NCBI RefSeq assembly: GCF_013282805.1
Contig: NZ_CP054038.1
Coordinates: 3,720,001 to 3,784,000 of the forward strand
DNA from: Microbacterium hominis
GTDB taxonomy: Bacteria > Actinomycetota > Actinomycetes > Actinomycetales > Microbacteriaceae
Direction of reading: 5' to 3'
DNA length: 64,000 bases
In this document: positions 45,504 to 54,539 of the stretch, one piece after another
Numbering within the stretch: position 1 is the first letter of the stretch
Layout: each line of letters begins with the position of its first letter
Notes under the pieces: model-generated
Databases searched by the model: none
Seen by the model: only the letters and a program-made list of their open reading frames with translations
What the model was told of the DNA's origin: nothing
Made by a program: the position numbers and the translations under genes

Positions 45504-46435
45504 CTCTCGACACCACCGCCCCGGCAGCGCAGCGGCGCGAGGGCACACTCTCGGCCCTCGACGTGCTCGAGGCCGAGGCGATCCACGTCATCCGCGAGGT
45601 GGTCGCCGAGTTCGAGCGCCCGGTGCTGCTGTTCTCCGGCGGCAAGGACTCGGTCGTGGTGCTCCACCTGGCGACCAAGGCGTTCGCGCCCGGCAAGGTC
45701 CCCTTCCCGGTGCTGCACGTGGACACCGGACACAACTTCCCCGAGGTGCTCGCCTTCCGCGACGAGACCGTCGAGCGTCTCGGCATCCGCCTCGAAGTCG
45801 CCCGCGTGCAGGACTACATCGATGACGGGCGCCTCGAGGAGCGCGCCGACGGCACGCGCAACCCGCTGCAGACGGTCCCGCTGCTCGACGCGATCGCCGC
45901 CGGCCGGCACGACGCCGTCTTCGGCGGCGCCCGCCGCGACGAGGACAAGGCCCGCGCCAAGGAGCGCATCATCTCGCTGCGCGACGAGTTCGGCCAGTGG
46001 GATCCGCGCAACCAGCGCCCCGAGCTGTGGAGCCTCTACAACGGCCGCCACACCCCGGGCCAGCACGTGCGCGCGTTCCCGATCTCGAACTGGACCGAGC
46101 TCGACGTGTGGAACTACATCGAGCGCGAGGACATCGCCCTCCCGCCGCTGTACTTCGCCCACGAGCGCGAGGTGTACAGCCGCGACGGCATGTGGCGCCC
46201 CGTCGGCGAGTTCTCGCCGCCGCGCGAAGACGAGGCCGTCGAGGTGCGCACGGTGCGCTACCGCACCGTGGGCGACATGAGCTGCACCGGCGCGGTCGAG
46301 TCGGATGCGTCGACCCTGGCCGCCATCGTCGCCGAGGTCGCCGTCTCGACCCTCACCGAGCGCGGCGCGACGCGCGCCGACGACCGCCTCAGCGAGGCGG
46401 CCATGGAGGACCGCAAGAAGGACGGGTACTTCTGA
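45500..46435 (+). CDS. cysD: Sulfate adenylyltransferase small subunit
   Basis: 311 residues. The PP-loop SGGKDS (46-51) binds ATP; HVDTGHNFPEVLAFRDE and VFGGARRDEDKARAKERI are CysD hallmarks. With CysN it makes APS from ATP and sulfate. Starts in the cysH stop (ATGA) and is followed by cysN with a one-base overlap (TGATG). Confidence 0.96.
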   Translation: MTLDTTAPAAQRREGTLSALDVLEAEAIHVIREVVAEFERPVLLFSGGKDSVVVLHLATKAFAPGKVPFPVLHVDTGHNFPEVLAFRDETVERLGIRLEVARVQDYIDDGRLEERADGTRNPLQTVPLLDAIAAGRHDAVFGGARRDEDKARAKERIISLRDEFGQWDPRNQRPELWSLYNGRHTPGQHVRAFPISNWTELDVWNYIEREDIALPPLYFAHEREVYSRDGMWRPVGEFSPPREDEAVEVRTVRYRTVGDMSCTGAVESDASTLAAIVAEVAVSTLTERGATRADDRLSEAAMEDRKKDGYF

Positions 46436-47838
46436 TGACCACCGACACCCTCGCCGAGGCCACCATGACTCCGATCGCCGCGCCCGCCACCGGCACGCGC
46501 ACGCTGTTCCGGTTCGCCACCGCCGGCTCGGTCGACGACGGCAAGTCGACGCTCGTGGGACGCCTGCTGCACGACTCGAAGGCGATCCTCGCCGACCAGC
46601 TCGAGACCGTCGCGCGCACCTCCGCCGAGCGGGGCTTCGCGCACGGCACCGGCTTCGACTTCGCCCTCCTCACCGACGGCCTGCGCGCCGAGCGCGAGCA
46701 GGGCATCACGATCGACGTCGCCTACCGCTACTTCTCGACCGGCTCGCGCTCGTTCATCCTCGCCGACTGCCCCGGTCACGTGCAGTACACGCGCAACATG
46801 GTCACCGGCTCGACCACCGCCGACGCGGTCGTCGTGCTCGTCGACGCGCGCCACGGCGTCGTGGAGCAGACGATCCGCCACCTCGCCGTCGTCGCCCTGC
46901 TGCGGGTCCCGCACGTGATCATCGCGGTGAACAAGATCGACCTCACCGGCTTCGACGCCGACACCTTCGCGACGGTGGCCGCCGACGCGCAGCGCGTGGC
47001 CGCCGGCCTCGGCATCGACGACCTCCACGTGCTGCCCGTCTCGGCGCTCGAGGGCGACAACATCGTCGAGCGCTCCGCGCGCACGCCCTGGTACGAGGGT
47101 CCGGCGCTGTTCGAGCTGCTCGAGACGCTGCCCGGCGCCGACGAGCTCGATGTGCAGCTGGAGCCCCTGCGCCTCCCGGTGCAGCTGGTGATCCGCCCGC
47201 AGGGCGGCCTCGCCCCCGAATACGCGGCGGACCCGGTCGCCGTCGAGAAGCTGCGCGACTACCGGGCCGTCGCCGGACGCATCGCCTCGGGCACCGTCCG
47301 CGTCGGCGACAGCGTCGAGGTCCACCCCGCCGGCGTGACCACGACGGTGACCGGCATCCAGGTGGCCGGCGTCGCCGCCGAGGAGGCGATCGCGTCGCAG
47401 TCGGTCTCGCTCGAGTTCGCCGACGACGTGGATGCCGCCCGCGGCGCCCTGGTCGCCACGGCCGGCTCGCTGCCGGAGGCGCGCCGCGACGTCGACGCGG
47501 AGCTGTTCCAGCTCGATCGGCGCCCCCTCGCCGTCGGCGCGCGCGTGCTGGTGAAGCACGGCACGACGACCGTGAAGGCCCTCGTGTCGGACATCTCGTC
47601 GCGCTACGACCTCGACAAGCTGACGCACGAGCCGGCCGAGGTGCTCGAGACCAACGACATCGGGCGGGTGCGGCTGCGGCTCGCGACCGAGGTGCCGTTC
47701 GAGACCTACGCGGGCAATCGCCATGGCGGATCCTTCCTCGTGATCCACCCGACCGACGGCGCCACGCTCGCCGCGGGCATCGTGCGCGACCGCTCCACCG
47801 AGGAGGACGTCGACGCGAGCGCGGAGTGGGCGATATGA
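46435..47838 (+). CDS. cysN: Sulfate adenylyltransferase GTPase subunit
   Basis: 467 residues. G1 GSVDDGKST (31-39), DCPGHVQYTRNM and NKID are the translation-factor GTPase motifs. The beta-barrel domains II and III follow, with RVLVKHGTTTVKALVSDISS near residue 380. The CysC kinase domain fused in some homologues (NodQ/CysNC) is absent. GTP hydrolysis drives APS formation by CysD. Confidence 0.95.
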   Translation: MTTDTLAEATMTPIAAPATGTRTLFRFATAGSVDDGKSTLVGRLLHDSKAILADQLETVARTSAERGFAHGTGFDFALLTDGLRAEREQGITIDVAYRYFSTGSRSFILADCPGHVQYTRNMVTGSTTADAVVVLVDARHGVVEQTIRHLAVVALLRVPHVIIAVNKIDLTGFDADTFATVAADAQRVAAGLGIDDLHVLPVSALEGDNIVERSARTPWYEGPALFELLETLPGADELDVQLEPLRLPVQLVIRPQGGLAPEYAADPVAVEKLRDYRAVAGRIASGTVRVGDSVEVHPAGVTTTVTGIQVAGVAAEEAIASQSVSLEFADDVDAARGALVATAGSLPEARRDVDAELFQLDRRPLAVGARVLVKHGTTTVKALVSDISSRYDLDKLTHEPAEVLETNDIGRVRLRLATEVPFETYAGNRHGGSFLVIHPTDGATLAAGIVRDRSTEEDVDASAEWAI

Positions 47839-48668
47839 CCGCCCCCGCCGCGGCGGGCAAGGTCTGGCTCGTCGGAGCGGGTCCGGGCGACCCGGGGCTG
47901 CTGACGGTCAAGGGGCTGCGCGCCCTCGAGGCCGCCGACGTGATCGTCGCCGACCGCCTCGGCGCGCGCGCCGTGCTCGACGGACTGGCCGAGGACGGCA
48001 TCCATCTGCGGGCGGAGGTGGTCGACGTGGGCAAGCTCCCCGGCCACCACGCGGTGCCGCAGGACGCCATCAACGCGCTGCTCGTGCAGCTCGCGAACGA
48101 CGGCAAGACCGTCGTGCGCCTGAAGGGCGGCGACCCGTACGTGTTCGGCCGCGGCAGCGAGGAGCTCGCCTTCTGCGCACGGGCCGGCGTCGCCGTCGAG
48201 GTGGTGGCGGGTGTCACGAGCGCTCTGTCGGTGCCGGCCATCGCGGGCATCCCCGTCACGCACCGGGGCCTGGCGACCGCGTTCACGATCGTGACCGGCC
48301 ACGACCAGATCGCCTCCCTCTCGGGCGGCCGCGACCACACCGTCGTGCTGCTCATGGGCATCGGCACCCTCGCGAACTCGGCGCTCACCCTCGCGCGCGG
48401 CGACCGCGGGGCCGACTGCCCGGTCGCCGTGATCGAAGACGGCTTCGGCGCGCGCCAGCGCGTGACCGTCGGCACGCTCGGCTCGATCGCCGCGCAGGCC
48501 GCCGAGCGCGGCATCCGATCCCCCGCCGTCGTCATCGTCGGAGACGTCGTACGGCTCAGCCCCTACGCCCCCGCCTCGCTCGCGCTGGATGCGCTCGAGG
48601 TGTCCGAAGCACACTCCGCACGCCTCGCGGCGGAGCTCACCCGCCCCGAAAGGCCCACCCGTGACTGA
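47835..48668 (+). CDS. cobA: Uroporphyrinogen-III C-methyltransferase
   Basis: 277 residues. VWLVGAGPGDPGLLTVKGLR and RLKGGDPYVFGRGSEELAFC are the signature motifs of SUMT enzymes, which make precorrin-2 by two SAM methylations. Precorrin-2 then needs oxidation (no dehydrogenase is present in the window) and the chelatase at 42 kb to become siroheme. Only the CobA domain of CysG is present. ATGA overlap with cysN; short charged tail ([17 protein letters not shown]) overlaps fprA. Confidence 0.93.
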   Translation: MTAPAAAGKVWLVGAGPGDPGLLTVKGLRALEAADVIVADRLGARAVLDGLAEDGIHLRAEVVDVGKLPGHHAVPQDAINALLVQLANDGKTVVRLKGGDPYVFGRGSEELAFCARAGVAVEVVAGVTSALSVPAIAGIPVTHRGLATAFTIVTGHDQIASLSGGRDHTVVLLMGIGTLANSALTLARGDRGADCPVAVIEDGFGARQRVTVGTLGSIAAQAAERGIRSPAVVIVGDVVRLSPYAPASLALDALEVSEAHSARLAAELTRPERPTRD

Positions 48669-50079
48669 CCTGAACCTCCGCGTCGCCATCGTCGGAGCCG
48701 GCCCCGCCGGCATCTACGCCGGTAACCTCCTCGCGAACGCCGTGAAGGAGAACGAAGGAAGCGTCGCGATCGACCTGTTCGAGTCCCTTCCGGCCCCGTA
48801 CGGCCTGATCCGCTACGGCGTCGCGCCCGACCACCCCCGCATCAAGGGCATCGTCAACTCGCTGCACGAGATGCTCAGCGCCCAGCCCGAGGGCGAGTCG
48901 CGCCGCACGATCCGCTTCATCGGCAACGTCGAGGTCGGCCGCGACATCTCCGTCGACGAGCTGCAGGAGCGCTACGACGCTGTCATCTTCGCCACGGGCG
49001 CGATCCGGGATGCCGCCCTCGAGATCCCCGGCATCGACAAGGCCCGCTCGTACGGCGCCGCAGACTTCGTCGCCTGGTTCGACGGACACCCCGACGTGCC
49101 GCGCGACTGGCCGCTGAACGAGCGCGAGGTCGCCGTGATCGGCAACGGCAACGTCGCCCTCGATGTCGCGCGCATCCTCGCCAAGCACGCGAAGGACCTC
49201 CGCTCGACCGAGATCGCCGACAACGTGCTCGAGGGTCTCGAGGCGTCGGCCGTCACCGACGTGCACGTGTTCGGACGCCGCGGTCCCGCCGAGATCAAGT
49301 TCACCCCGATCGAGCTGCGCGAGCTCGGCGAGGTGCCCGACGTCGACATCGTGCTGCACGACGAGGACTTCGCCCACGTCGACCCGTCGAAGGCCTCGAC
49401 CAACCAGCTCAAGGTGATGCTGCGGGTCATGGACGGGTGGCGCGAGAAGGAGACCGGCACCGCGTCACGGCGCCTGCACCTGCACTTCTACCACTCCCCC
49501 GTCGAGGTGCTCGGCGAGGACGCCGTGGAGGGTCTGCGGTTCGAGCGCACGACGCCCACCGGTGACGACAGCGGCAGCGTCGTGGGCACCGGCGAGTTCC
49601 GCGAGATCCCGGTGCAGGCCGTCTACCGCGCCGTCGGCTACTACGGCACCCCGGTGCTCGACGTGCCGTTCGACGAGGTGCGCGGCGTCATCCCGAACGT
49701 GGAGGGCCGGGTCGTGGCATCCGCCGCCGACGCGCTCGAAGGCGAAGGCGCCACCGCCCTGCAGGGGCTCTACGCGACCGGCTGGATCAAGCGCGGCCCC
49801 GTCGGGCTCATCGGCCACACGAAGTCCGACGCGATGGAGACCGTCGCCCACCTGGTCGCCGACGCGCAGGCGGGCGTGCTGGCGGCGCCCACCGTGACCG
49901 GCGACGTGCTGGAGCTGCTCGCCGAGCGCGACACCGCGTTCACCACGTGGGACGGCTGGGTCGCCCTCGACGCCTATGAGCGCGAGCTCGGCGCGAACCA
50001 CCGCTACACGCGCGAGCGCGTGAAGGTCGTGCCCCGCGACGAGCAGGTCGAAATCTCCCGCGGAGTGCCGGTCTCATGA
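48661..50079 (+). CDS. fprA: Ferredoxin-NADP reductase, adrenodoxin-reductase type
   Basis: 472 residues. FAD fold [35 protein letters not shown] (substrate-side loop) and NADPH site [15 protein letters not shown] are conserved with mycobacterial FprA. Moves electrons from NADPH to ferredoxin. GTG start; its end overlaps fdxA by 4 nt, so both proteins are co-translated next to the ferredoxin-dependent sulfite reductase. Confidence 0.94.
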   Translation: MTDLNLRVAIVGAGPAGIYAGNLLANAVKENEGSVAIDLFESLPAPYGLIRYGVAPDHPRIKGIVNSLHEMLSAQPEGESRRTIRFIGNVEVGRDISVDELQERYDAVIFATGAIRDAALEIPGIDKARSYGAADFVAWFDGHPDVPRDWPLNEREVAVIGNGNVALDVARILAKHAKDLRSTEIADNVLEGLEASAVTDVHVFGRRGPAEIKFTPIELRELGEVPDVDIVLHDEDFAHVDPSKASTNQLKVMLRVMDGWREKETGTASRRLHLHFYHSPVEVLGEDAVEGLRFERTTPTGDDSGSVVGTGEFREIPVQAVYRAVGYYGTPVLDVPFDEVRGVIPNVEGRVVASAADALEGEGATALQGLYATGWIKRGPVGLIGHTKSDAMETVAHLVADAQAGVLAAPTVTGDVLELLAERDTAFTTWDGWVALDAYERELGANHRYTRERVKVVPRDEQVEISRGVPVS

Positions 50080-50396
50080 CCTATGTGATCGCCCTGCCGT
50101 GCGTGGACGTGAAGGACCGCGCCTGCATCGACGAGTGCCCGGTGGACTGCATCTACGAGGGTGAGCGATCGCTGTACATCCACCCCGACGAGTGCGTGGA
50201 CTGCGGCGCCTGCGAGCCGGTGTGCCCGGTCGAGGCGATCTACTACGAAGACGACCTGCCCGACGAGTGGCAGGACTACTACACGGCCAACGTCGAGTTC
50301 TTCGACGACATCGGCTCGCCGGGGGGCGCGGCCAAGGTCGGCGTGATCGCGAAGGACCACCCCGTGGTGGCCGCACTGCCCCCGCAAGGGGAGTGA
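50076..50396 (+). CDS. fdxA: 7Fe/8Fe-type ferredoxin
   Basis: 106 residues. Cysteines at 9, 17, 21, 25, 40, 43, 46 and 50 ([28 protein letters not shown]) give the actinobacterial FdxA pattern with two clusters, one usually 3Fe-4S. Acidic throughout. Carries electrons from FprA to sulfite reductase (inferred from operon position). Length and the [10 protein letters not shown] segment match the family. Confidence 0.95.
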   Translation: MTYVIALPCVDVKDRACIDECPVDCIYEGERSLYIHPDECVDCGACEPVCPVEAIYYEDDLPDEWQDYYTANVEFFDDIGSPGGAAKVGVIAKDHPVVAALPPQGE

Positions 50397-50397
50397 C

Positions 50398-51378
50398 ATG
50401 TCAGCTGGGGAGTACGGTGGCACGGCCGCCGGCGGGGCACCGGTCGCGGTCGACGCGATCATCATCGGCGGAGGCCCGGCGGGCCTGTCGGCCGCGCTGA
50501 ACCTCGCGCGCGCCCGCGCGTCGGTCGTCGTCGTGGATGCCGGGCGCCCGCGGAACGCGGCCACGCTCCGCTCGCACGGGTTCCTCACCCGCGACGGCGT
50601 CCCGCCGCTGGAGCTGCGCAAGCTGGGGCGCGCGGAGCTCGCGCAGTACCCGAACGTCACGGTCTTCGATCGCACGGCGGTGACCGCGGTGATGGAGCAG
50701 GACTCGGGCGACGGCATGCGCTTCCTCGTGGCGCTGAGCGGCCGCGGTGCCGGCATCCCGTCGGCGATCGCCGCCCGCTCGGTGCTCGTGGCGACCGGGC
50801 TGCGCGAGACGCTGCCCGACATTCCGAGCCTGCGGGCGTTCTACGGGATGAGCGTGTTCAGCTGCGCCGCGTGCGACGCGTGGGAACTGCAGGACCGTCC
50901 CCTCGCACTCATCGGCGAGACGCCTGATCTCGCCGCCCGCGCCCGGCTCATCGCCCGCTGGACCGACAGCCTCACCGTCTTCACGAACGGCGCCGACATC
51001 GTCACCACCGTCGAGGAGGCCGAGCTCGCCGCCGCCGGCGTGAGCGTCCAGCGCCGGGCGATCGACGATCTCGAAGGCGATCGCGGCGCCGTGTCGGCGG
51101 TGCGCCTGGTCGACGGCGGGCGCGTCGAGGTCGACGGAGGATTCGTGCGCCCGCAGTGGCATCCCGCCCTCGACTTCCTCGCCGGGATCGACGTCGACCG
51201 TGACGCCGACGGCCACCTCGCCGCCGATCGCTCCGGGCGCACGTCGGTGCCGGGCCTCTACGCCGCCGGCGACGCGGCCTCGCCCGGCCCGCAGCAGCTG
51301 ATCGTGGCGGCCGGGCAGGGCGCGCGCGCGGCGGCGGTGCTCATCCACGACGCGGTCGGTGTGCGCACCTCGCACTGA
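50398..51378 (+). CDS. Thioredoxin-reductase-like flavoprotein
   Basis: 326 residues. FAD fold DAIIIGGGPAGLSAALNLAR, a CAAC pair in VFSCAACDAWELQDRP at the position of the TrxR redox disulfide, and a terminal FAD motif GLYAAGDAASPGPQQLIVAA. The NADPH-binding glycine loop is degenerate (ALIGETPDLAARARL in place of GGGxSA), which suggests altered or no NADPH binding. It is one nt behind fdxA, so it may take electrons from ferredoxin (as FTR-like enzymes do) to reduce thioredoxin for CysH; this is a hypothesis. Otherwise it is a TrxR-like oxidoreductase of unknown substrate. Confidence 0.8.
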   Translation: MSAGEYGGTAAGGAPVAVDAIIIGGGPAGLSAALNLARARASVVVVDAGRPRNAATLRSHGFLTRDGVPPLELRKLGRAELAQYPNVTVFDRTAVTAVMEQDSGDGMRFLVALSGRGAGIPSAIAARSVLVATGLRETLPDIPSLRAFYGMSVFSCAACDAWELQDRPLALIGETPDLAARARLIARWTDSLTVFTNGADIVTTVEEAELAAAGVSVQRRAIDDLEGDRGAVSAVRLVDGGRVEVDGGFVRPQWHPALDFLAGIDVDRDADGHLAADRSGRTSVPGLYAAGDAASPGPQQLIVAAGQGARAAAVLIHDAVGVRTSH

Positions 51379-51400
51379 CGGGCAGCGCCGCGTGCCCTCA

Positions 51401-51452
51401 AGCGCCGCCCTCCGCCACGCACGCTCAGCGCCGCCCTCCGCCGCGCACGCTC
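51401..51452. repeat. 26-bp tandem duplication
   Basis: Two copies differing at one base of a unit beginning AGCGCCGCCCTCCGCC, located between the converging flavoprotein and permease genes. The second copy reaches into the permease stop codon. No hairpin of note; possibly slippage. Confidence 0.65.
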
Positions 51453-52251
51453 AGCGGTGGGTCTGCTCCGAGCCGGAGAGGCGCTGGGCGAGATAGATCG
51501 GCACGATCGAGACGACCACCAGCACGACCGCGATCACCGACACGATCGGCGCCTGACTCGGGCGGAACATGTTGTTGAGGATGAAGATCGGCAGCGTCGT
51601 CACCCCTGATCCGGCGGTGAACGTCGTCACGATGATCTCGTCGAACGACAGCGCGAAGGCGAGCAGGCCGCCCGCCAGCAACGAGGATCGCAGCTGCGGG
51701 AACGTCACGAGCCGGAAGGTCGTCCACACTCCCGCCCCGAGATCGGCGGAGGCCTCCTCGAGGTTCGTGCCGGTGCGGCGCAGGCGCGCGATCACGTTGT
51801 TGAAGACCGTGACGATGCAGAACGTCGCGTGGGCGATGACCACGGTCCAGATCGACAGCGGCACGCCCATGATCGTGCGGAAGAAGTTGTTGAGCGCGAT
51901 GCCCGTGATGATGCCGGGCAGGGCGATCGGCAGGATGATCAGCAGCGAGATCGAATCCCGACCGAAGAACGAGAAGCGCTGCAGCGCGAACGAGATGAGA
52001 GTGCCGAGCACCAGGGCGATCGTCGTGGAGACGATGGCGACGAGCACGCTCGTCCACACCGCTTCCACGGCGCCCGCGCTCTGGAACGCCTTGACCCACC
52101 ACTCCAGCGTGAACCCCGGCGGGGGCCAGGTGAGCGAGGTGGAGGTCGAGAACGAGTTCACCAGCACCACGAACAGGGGCAGGTAGACGGCGAGCAGGAT
52201 CAGACCGGTCACGATCGCGAGGATCGTGCGAGCCGAGGTTCCGAGACGCAT
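51451..52251 (-). CDS. potC: ABC transporter permease, PotC type
   Basis: 266 residues, six helices. The cytoplasmic EAA loop NLEEASADLGAGVWTTFRLV contacts the ATPase. FFRTIMGVPLSIWTVVIAHA and the early FVVLVNSFSTSTSLTWPPPG are characteristic of PotC/YdcV. Forms the channel with the neighbouring PotB-type permease. Third-from-PotA order: ATPase, binding protein, permease, permease, all on one strand, 9 nt apart from potB. Confidence 0.9.
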   Translation of the reverse strand: MRLGTSARTILAIVTGLILLAVYLPLFVVLVNSFSTSTSLTWPPPGFTLEWWVKAFQSAGAVEAVWTSVLVAIVSTTIALVLGTLISFALQRFSFFGRDSISLLIILPIALPGIITGIALNNFFRTIMGVPLSIWTVVIAHATFCIVTVFNNVIARLRRTGTNLEEASADLGAGVWTTFRLVTFPQLRSSLLAGGLLAFALSFDEIIVTTFTAGSGVTTLPIFILNNMFRPSQAPIVSVIAVVLVVVSIVPIYLAQRLSGSEQTHR

Positions 52252-52260
52252 GACCGGGTC

Positions 52261-53178
52261 CTAGAGGTTGTCGAGGGCGCCGGTGCGACGCACCAGGGCC
52301 AGGTAGCCGAAGATGATGACGATGGGGATGAGGGCGATGGCCGCGGCGAGCGGCAGGTTGTTGGCCGCGCCGACGTTGGTGAACACCAGGTTGCCGAGCA
52401 TCTGGTTCGCGCCTCCCACGATGTTCACCGTGATGTAGTCGCCGAGCGACAGCGAGAAGCTGAAGATCGTTCCGGCGATGATGGCGGGGAACGCGAGCGG
52501 GAGCACCACCGAGCCGAGAGTGCGCCAGGTCTTGCCCCCGAGGTCCGCGGATGCCTCCAGCAGCGAGTCCGGCACGCGCTCGAGCCCCGCGTAGATGGGC
52601 AGGATCACGTACGGCAGCCAGAGGTAGGCGAGCGTGATCACGGTCGCGGGCAGTCCGTAGCCGGGCGTGTGGAGCCCGAAGGGGGCCAGCAGCCATTCGA
52701 GGATGCCCTCCTGCGAGAGCACCGACCGCCAGGCGTAGGCCTTGACGAGATAGCTCGCCCACAGCGGCATGAGCACGGCGATCACGAGGAACCGCTGCAT
52801 GCGGGGGCTGGCGACCTTCGCCATGTAGAACGCGATCGGCAGCGCCAGGGCGACGTCGATGATCGTCACCAGCAGCGCGACGCCGACCGTGCGCAGCGTG
52901 ACCGTCTGGTACAGCGTGCCGGTGACCACGGTGATGATGTTGTCGAGCGTCCAGTCGATGATGATCTCGCCGGTGAAGCTGTCGACGCGCCAGAAGGCGG
53001 TCACCAGCAGAAGAGCGAGGGCCACGATGTAGACCAGGCCGAGCCAGAACAGCGGCGCCGTCAGCAGCAGCGTCAGGCGCACACGCGGGTGGGTCGACAG
53101 GAACGCCGACACCCGCCGCGTCGGCGTGGGTGCGGGCATCGGCACCGCGCGGGCGGTGCGGGTCGTCTGGGTTGTCAT
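52261..53178 (-). CDS. potB: ABC transporter permease, PotB type
   Basis: 305 residues, six helices after a basic N-terminal tail (MTTQTTRTAR...RRVSAFLSTHPRVRLTLLL). The EAA loop is SLLEASADLGGKTWRTLGSV. WASYLVKAYAWRSVLSQEGI is typical of PotB permeases. GAGGAAG precedes the ATG. Partner of PotC. Confidence 0.9.
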   Translation of the reverse strand: MTTQTTRTARAVPMPAPTPTRRVSAFLSTHPRVRLTLLLTAPLFWLGLVYIVALALLLVTAFWRVDSFTGEIIIDWTLDNIITVVTGTLYQTVTLRTVGVALLVTIIDVALALPIAFYMAKVASPRMQRFLVIAVLMPLWASYLVKAYAWRSVLSQEGILEWLLAPFGLHTPGYGLPATVITLAYLWLPYVILPIYAGLERVPDSLLEASADLGGKTWRTLGSVVLPLAFPAIIAGTIFSFSLSLGDYITVNIVGGANQMLGNLVFTNVGAANNLPLAAAIALIPIVIIFGYLALVRRTGALDNL

Positions 53179-53244
53179 GTCTTCCTCGTGGATGCCGGGG
53201 GCGGCGACGCGCGGCGCGCACCGCCCCCGACGGTCGTCAGGGCG

Positions 53245-54423
53245 TCAGCCCTTGATCTCGGCCCAGGCCTGGGTCCAGGTCGCGTAGTCGACGCATTCGA
53301 CGTCGGTGCGGCCGTCGACGCACTCGGCGATCGGCGTGGTCCAGTACCAGATCTGCGCCGCGTACTCCTCGTCACCGGCGTGGTAGGCCTCGCAGTCGTC
53401 GCGGTAATCGCACGCCTCGAGGCTCGAGGGAGCCTCGCCGAAGTACGCCGTGGCGGCGGCGTTGGTCTCGGGGCTGGCGATCCAGTCGAGCCAGGCGTAG
53501 GCGCAGTTGGGCGCCTCGGCGTCGGAGGCGATCATCCAGGTGTCCGACCAGCCGGTCGCGCCCTCCTCGGGGAGGACGACCTCGGTCGCCGCACCGGAGC
53601 CTGCGAGCACGTTCTGGATGACCTGCCACGTGGTGCCCGCGACCGAGTCGCCGGTCTCGAACGCCTGGACCTCCTTGAGGTAGTCCGACCAGTACTCGCC
53701 GACGTGCTCGCGCTGGGCCTTCAGCAGATCGACGGCGGCCTGGAACTGCTCCTCGTCGAGGGCGTAGGGGTTCTCGATGCCGAGCTCCGGCTGGTGCGTC
53801 ATCAGGTAGACGGCGGCGTCGGCGATGTAGATCGGCGAGTCGTAGGCGGTGATCTTGCCCGAGTTCGCTGCGGCGTCGTCGAACACGACGTCCCACGACG
53901 TGGGGGCCTCGGCGAAGACATCCGTGCTGTAGAGGAGGAGGTTGGCGCCGTAGCCGTGCGGCACGCCGTACGACTGGCCGTCGACGGAGTTCCACTCCTT
54001 GTCCTTGAGGAAGCCGAAGACGCCCTCGTAGCTGGGGATGAGGTCGGTGTTGACGGGGGCCACGTCGCCGGCGGCGATGAGGCGCAGCGTCGCGTCGCCC
54101 GAGGCGGCCACGACGTCGTAGTCGCCGGTCTTCATGAGGTTCACGGCCTCGTCGGAGGTGCCGTAGGTCTTGGAGACGACCTCGCAGCCGGTCTCCTCCT
54201 CGAAGCCGCTGACCCAGTCGACAGCGGGGTCGTTCGTACCGTCCTCGACGTAGCCGGGCCACGCCAGGATCGAGACGCTGCCCTCGAGTTCGCCGAGCTC
54301 GTCGGCCTGCTCCGAGGGAGCGGCGCTGCCGCCGCCGGAGGTGCCGCAGCCGGCGAGGACGGCGATCGAGCCGATCGCGAGCGCGGTGGCGGCGATGCGC
54401 GCCCCGCGGGTCTTGTGCATCAT
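53245..54423 (-). CDS. potD: Polyamine-type substrate-binding lipoprotein
   Basis: 392 residues. Signal peptide with lipobox VLAGC, so it is tethered to the outer membrane face. The fold starts VSILAWPGYVEDGTNDPAVD, then KTYGTSDEAVNLMKTGDYDV and GYGANLLLYSTDVF, as in PotD/PotF. Extra cysteine pairs at the end (ACDYRDDCEAY, ECVDGRTDVECVDY) probably form disulfides. Exact ligand (spermidine, putrescine or another cation) is not proven. AGAGG lies upstream of the ATG; a second ATG follows immediately. Confidence 0.88.
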   Translation of the reverse strand: MMHKTRGARIAATALAIGSIAVLAGCGTSGGGSAAPSEQADELGELEGSVSILAWPGYVEDGTNDPAVDWVSGFEEETGCEVVSKTYGTSDEAVNLMKTGDYDVVAASGDATLRLIAAGDVAPVNTDLIPSYEGVFGFLKDKEWNSVDGQSYGVPHGYGANLLLYSTDVFAEAPTSWDVVFDDAAANSGKITAYDSPIYIADAAVYLMTHQPELGIENPYALDEEQFQAAVDLLKAQREHVGEYWSDYLKEVQAFETGDSVAGTTWQVIQNVLAGSGAATEVVLPEEGATGWSDTWMIASDAEAPNCAYAWLDWIASPETNAAATAYFGEAPSSLEACDYRDDCEAYHAGDEEYAAQIWYWTTPIAECVDGRTDVECVDYATWTQAWAEIKG

Positions 54424-54539
54424 GAGTGTTCCTCTCGGTGTGCTGTGTGGTGCTGTGTGATTTCCGGGGCAGGTGCCCAGGTCTGTGGTGCGGCGCACAC
54501 GTCGACGGCTCGGGCGTCGGCGGATCCGTCGCCGGCGGC

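Noticed and set aside
50398..51378. Genuine NADPH thioredoxin reductase (trxB)
   Set aside because: The NADPH glycine loop is degenerate and the protein lacks the usual trxA neighbour, so only a TrxR-like call is given.
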